Source of the DNA: Actinomycetota bacterium
Lineage (GTDB): Bacteria; Actinomycetota; Acidimicrobiia; IMCC26256; JACDBD01
Assembly (NCBI GenBank): GCA_013695115.1
Contig: JACDBD010000069.1
Location: 1 to 7,357 of the forward strand
Length of the DNA: 7,357 nucleotides
Reading direction: 5' to 3'
Shown: positions 5,080-7,357 of the stretch, piece by piece
How the letters are laid out: each line of letters starts with the position of its first letter
Position numbering within the stretch: the first letter of the stretch is position 1
Program-made: the position numbers and the translations under genes
The notes under the pieces: generated by a model
What the model was told of the DNA's origin: nothing
What the model saw: only the letters and a program-made list of their open reading frames with translations
The model's database searches: none

Positions 5080-6081
5080 CTAGGGAATCACCAGCATCCC
5101 CAGGTCGGCCTCGAGCTGCGGCCGCGGCTTCGCGCCCAATGACGAGCGCTCGAGCCGGCCGTTGCGGAACAAGCCGATCATCGGGATGCTCTGGACCTCG
5201 TACTGCTGGGCGAGCGCGGGCTCCTCGTCGATGTTCACCTTCACCACCTTGTAGGCGCCCTCGCGCATCACCGCGATCTGCTCGACGATCGGCGACACCT
5301 GGCGACACGGCCCGCACCACGGCGCCCAGAAGTCGACGATCACCGGCACGTCGCTCTTCAGCACCTCGGCATCGAACGTGGCCGTCGTGACCGCCTTGAC
5401 CGGTCCTTCGGGCGGGTCGTCCGGCACCGGCTCCGATGGCTGCTCGCCGGCGCGGACCGCGTCGAGCCAGCCGCGCGCCTGCTGCACGCTCTCGAGCGCG
5501 ACCTGGTGGGCCATCGGGTACTCGGTGTAGACGACGGGTGCGCCGTGCGACTCCAGGTCGCGCGCCAGGTCGCGGCTGCGCTGCACCGCCACGAGCGGAT
5601 CCTCGCTGCCGTGCTGGATCAGCACCGGCATCGCCTTCGCCGCCTCCCAGTCGGGGTCGATCACGTCGGTCAGTCCGGGCAGCGCCGGGCTCATCGCGAG
5701 CACGGCCGCGGGGTGGGGCTTGTCGCTGCGGCGCAGCGCGAGCGCCAGGGTGACGCCGGCGCCCTGCGAGAACCCACCGACGACCGACCGCTCACGCGCC
5801 GTTCCGTGCTCGGCGCACGCCTCGTCCAGCAGCTCGTCGAGCCCGGTGAGCGACGACTGGAAGCCGTCGGTGTCGAGCGCGCCCGATCCCGTCCACTCGT
5901 ACCAGGCGAAGCCGGGTGGAGCCGCTACCGGGCCGCGCGGGAGCACGGTGACGAACCGACCGTCGGGGTCGAGGTACGGGAGCAGCCCGCCGAGATCGCG
6001 CTCGTCGGCGCCGAGTCCGTGCACGAGCAAAAGCAGGCGCTCGGGATCGTCGCCCTTCACGACGTTCGTGATCAGGGTCAC
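5080..6081 (-). CDS. Fused esterase-thioredoxin protein (alpha/beta hydrolase + thioredoxin)
   Basis: One uninterrupted 333-residue frame encodes two complete domains. Residues 1-210 are an alpha/beta hydrolase of the phospholipase/carboxylesterase (Abhydrolase_2) type: oxyanion strand LLLVHGLGADE (17-27), nucleophile S105 in GGFSQGA, D161 in GSEDPLV and H192 in MAHQV. Residues 211-229 are a Pro/Glu/Asp-rich linker. Residues 230-333 are a canonical thioredoxin: VIVDFWAPWCGPC with the redox pair C256/C259 and the cis-Pro at P300 (SIPMIGLF). Both active sites look intact, so the protein should act as hydrolase and disulfide reductase in the cytoplasm; no signal peptide is present. No ATG or GTG occurs near the linker (the Val codons there are GTC), so the thioredoxin cannot easily be made alone. 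The GTG at 6081 follows TACGCT by six bases. The gene converges on selD with a 6-base gap and diverges from the GNAT gene. Confidence 0.9.
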   Translation of the reverse strand: MTLITNVVKGDDPERLLLLVHGLGADERDLGGLLPYLDPDGRFVTVLPRGPVAAPPGFAWYEWTGSGALDTDGFQSSLTGLDELLDEACAEHGTARERSVVGGFSQGAGVTLALALRRSDKPHPAAVLAMSPALPGLTDVIDPDWEAAKAMPVLIQHGSEDPLVAVQRSRDLARDLESHGAPVVYTEYPMAHQVALESVQQARGWLDAVRAGEQPSEPVPDDPPEGPVKAVTTATFDAEVLKSDVPVIVDFWAPWCGPCRQVSPIVEQIAVMREGAYKVVKVNIDEEPALAQQYEVQSIPMIGLFRNGRLERSSLGAKPRPQLEADLGMLVIP

Positions 6082-6087
6082 GGCGCC

Positions 6088-6093
6088 AGCGTA
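6088..6093 (-). promoter_or_regulatory. Candidate -10 element (TACGCT, minus strand) of a leaderless promoter for the esterase-thioredoxin gene
   Basis: Read on the minus strand, TACGCT fits TANNNT and is separated from the GTG at 6081 by exactly six bases (GGCGCC). No Shine-Dalgarno site lies at the usual spacing; the CCTCC just upstream on this strand is a pyrimidine tract, not a ribosome site. This points to a leaderless message. Confidence 0.5.
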
Positions 6094-6128
6094 GGAGGAA
6101 ATCGAAGCCGGTCTCGCCGGATGCGTGC

Positions 6129-6134
6129 CAGCCT
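6129..6134 (+). promoter_or_regulatory. Weak -10-like hexamer (CAGCCT) before the GNAT gene
   Basis: CAGCCT keeps the A and the final T of TANNNT but not the first T. It sits exactly six bases before the ATG at 6141, the same geometry as the other SD-less starts here. On its own it would not be convincing. Confidence 0.25.
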
Positions 6135-6140
6135 GGACGG

Positions 6141-6707
6141 ATGGTGCCCGGACCGATCGAGTTGAAGGTGCCCGCGCTCGACGACGGAGTGGTCCGGCTC
6201 CGGCCGCCCGAGCCCGGCGACGTCGACGCGGTCTTCGCGTACTGCAACGACCCCGACGCCGCCCGCTTCACGACGATCCCGTGGCCCTACGAGCGCGACC
6301 ACGCGGTCGAATGGATCGAGGAATCGACGCGGTGCTGGGCCGATGGCGTCCGGGCATCGTTCGTCATCGTCGACTCGTCGAGGGTCGCGGTCGTGGGCTC
6401 CATCGGGCTGGTACGCATCGACCACGATGCGGACGTGGCCGAGGTCGGGTATCTCGTTAGCCGGGAGGCCCGCGGCCGGGGGATCGCCTCTCGCGCCGTG
6501 CACCTGGTCCGCGGTTGGGTTCTACGCGAGCTCGGCTTCGCCCGGCTCGAGCTCCAGACCGACGTGCGCAACCACGCGTCGCAGCGGGTCGCCGAGAAGG
6601 CCGGCTTCACGCGCGAAGGCGAAGTCGAGCCACCCGAGCGCTGCCGCGAGCGCAGCGAGCGGATGGTGATGTACTCGCTCGCGCCGGCGGACCTCGACGC
6701 TCGGTAG
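6141..6707 (+). CDS. GNAT-family N-acetyltransferase, RimJ/RimL-like
   Basis: A 188-residue single-domain acetyltransferase. The acetyl-CoA pyrophosphate loop is clear in EVGYLVSREARGRGIASRAV (101-120), with the R-G-R-G-I-A core at 111-116, preceded by the strand VVGSIGLVRI (84-93). Motif B follows as RNHASQRVAEKAGF (143-156), the arrangement seen in RimJ/RimL/RimI-type enzymes that acetylate protein N-termini or small amines. The N-terminal VRLRPPEPGDVDAVFAYCNDP block is also typical of this group. The acceptor substrate cannot be inferred. The ATG at 6141 is used because the conserved domain begins about 15 residues later; GTG at 6144 is possible. It is divergent from the esterase-thioredoxin gene (59 bases between starts) and is followed after 33 bases by the luciferase-like gene on the same strand. 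Confidence 0.88.
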   Translation: MVPGPIELKVPALDDGVVRLRPPEPGDVDAVFAYCNDPDAARFTTIPWPYERDHAVEWIEESTRCWADGVRASFVIVDSSRVAVVGSIGLVRIDHDADVAEVGYLVSREARGRGIASRAVHLVRGWVLRELGFARLELQTDVRNHASQRVAEKAGFTREGEVEPPERCRERSERMVMYSLAPADLDAR

Positions 6708-6728
6708 ACCGCTCCGTCGCGCCCGTGC

Positions 6729-6734
6729 GACGAT
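6729..6734 (+). promoter_or_regulatory. Weak -10-like hexamer (GACGAT) before the luciferase-like gene
   Basis: GACGAT matches TANNNT except for the first base and again lies exactly six bases before the ATG at 6741. No Shine-Dalgarno sequence with good spacing is present (only GCCGGG directly before the ATG). It could mean a separate leaderless promoter in the 33-base gap after the GNAT gene, or the two genes may be cotranscribed. Confidence 0.3.
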
Positions 6735-6740
6735 GCCGGG

Positions 6741-7357
6741 ATGCGACTGGGGATCAACTTCGGGTACCAGGACTGGGGCGCCGGGCTCGGCAAGGCGGTC
6801 GAGCTGGCGCAGGAGGCCGAGCGCCTGGGCTTCCACTCGGCGTGGACCGCCGAGGCCTACGGCACCGACGGCATCACGCCGCTGACCTGGCTGGCCGCGC
6901 ACACCGAGAAGCTCAACGTGGGCTCGGCGATCATGCAGATGCCGGCGCGCACGCCCGCGATGACCGCGATGACGGCGGCGACGCTCGACCTGATGACCGG
7001 CGGCCGGTTCCTGCTCGGGCTCGGACTGTCGGGCCCTCAAGTGGTCGAGGGCTGGCACGGCCAGCCCTACGGCAAGCCGTTGGCGAAGACGCGCGAGTAC
7101 GTCGACATCGTGCGCACGATCCTCGCCCGGGAGGCGCCGCTCGAGCACCACGGCGAGCACTACGACATCCCGTACACCGGCACGGACGCGACCGGGCTCG
7201 GGAAGCCGCTCAAGATCATCGTGCACCCCCGCCGGGCCGACATCCCGATCTACCTCGCCGCCATCGGCCCCAAGAACGTCGAGTTGGCGGCGGAGATCGC
7301 CGACGGCTGGCTTCCCATCTTCTTCTCCCCCTACCGGCTCAAGGACGCGTACGGCGC
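6741..7357 (+). CDS. Luciferase-like (LLM-class) F420-dependent oxidoreductase, N-terminal part (3' end outside window)
   Basis: The frame is open from the ATG at 6741 to the window edge, giving 205 residues plus two bases; the family is usually about 340-350 residues, so a C-terminal portion is missing. It has the TIM-barrel pattern of bacterial luciferase-like F420-dependent enzymes: [20 protein letters not shown] near the N-terminus, then the [24 protein letters not shown] block and [20 protein letters not shown], and later [32 protein letters not shown]. From memory, this combination closely matches the mycobacterial Rv3520c family, annotated as probable F420-dependent oxidoreductases of unknown substrate. 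It would carry out a hydride transfer with reduced F420 in the cytoplasm. A flavin-dependent monooxygenase is a less likely alternative. It follows the GNAT gene on the same strand. Confidence 0.9.
   Translation, partial: MRLGINFGYQDWGAGLGKAVELAQEAERLGFHSAWTAEAYGTDGITPLTWLAAHTEKLNVGSAIMQMPARTPAMTAMTAATLDLMTGGRFLLGLGLSGPQVVEGWHGQPYGKPLAKTREYVDIVRTILAREAPLEHHGEHYDIPYTGTDATGLGKPLKIIVHPRRADIPIYLAAIGPKNVELAAEIADGWLPIFFSPYRLKDAYG

Noticed and set aside
5080..5400. Thioredoxin domain as a separate gene with its own start
   Set aside because: There is no ATG or GTG in the linker or first strand before the conserved VIVDFWAPWCGPC block that would leave a complete domain, and no stop separates it from the esterase.
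6639..6657. Hairpin CGCTGC/GCAGCG near the end of the GNAT gene as a terminator
   Set aside because: It is a 6-base-pair stem about 50 bases before the stop codon, formed by repeated Arg/Glu codons (RCRERSER), with no T-run. It is ordinary for GC-rich coding DNA.
1..7357. tRNA, rRNA, CRISPR array, insertion sequence, or phage/defence system
   Set aside because: No tRNA-like cloverleaf, repeat-spacer pattern, transposase, integrase or terminal inverted repeats were seen. Composition and codon use look uniform across the window, so I see no sign of recent transfer.

Overview
This is a compact, high-GC stretch of bacterial chromosome (roughly 70% G+C by eye) with ordinary metabolic genes on both strands. 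Several signs point to an actinobacterium, possibly a deep-branching or uncultured one: GTG starts dominate; there are two enzymes of families that typically use coenzyme F420 (a PPOX/FDOR-type protein and a luciferase-like protein close to the mycobacterial Rv3520c family); there is a SufR-type iron-sulfur regulator tail and a coiled-coil NlpC/P60 cell-wall hydrolase; and several genes lack a Shine-Dalgarno site and have a TANNNT hexamer six bases before the start codon, the signature of leaderless transcripts. Nothing in the sequence fixes the species.

Layout. 1-279 (+) is the C-terminal end of a SufR-like regulator, cut by the window edge. It is followed by an MBL-fold hydrolase (289-1131, +). 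Converging on that gene is a two-gene minus-strand operon: a PPOX-class F420-type oxidoreductase (1824-2285) overlapping by one base with a dienelactone-hydrolase-like enzyme (1135-1824). Diverging from the operon is a small thioredoxin-fold protein with no CXXC (2320-2799, +). After a leader of about 150 bases with a long hairpin comes a secreted NlpC/P60 endopeptidase (2952-3986, +), then selD, selenophosphate synthetase (4012-5073, +). Converging on selD is a fused esterase-thioredoxin gene (5080-6081, -). Diverging from that are a GNAT acetyltransferase (6141-6707, +) and the first two thirds or so of a luciferase-like F420-dependent oxidoreductase (6741-7357, +), cut by the right edge.

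How the parts relate. No multi-gene pathway is visible apart from the PPOX/DLH operon. Loosely, there is a redox theme (FeS sensor, F420 enzymes, thioredoxin, selenophosphate synthesis). I see no mobile elements, CRISPR, tRNA or rRNA, and no defence or secondary-metabolite system. The observations most worth following are the esterase-thioredoxin fusion, the repeated TANNNT-N6-start leaderless promoter pattern, hairpins at both convergent gene junctions that overlap the coding ends, and the back-to-back promoters squeezed into 34 bases between 2285 and 2320.
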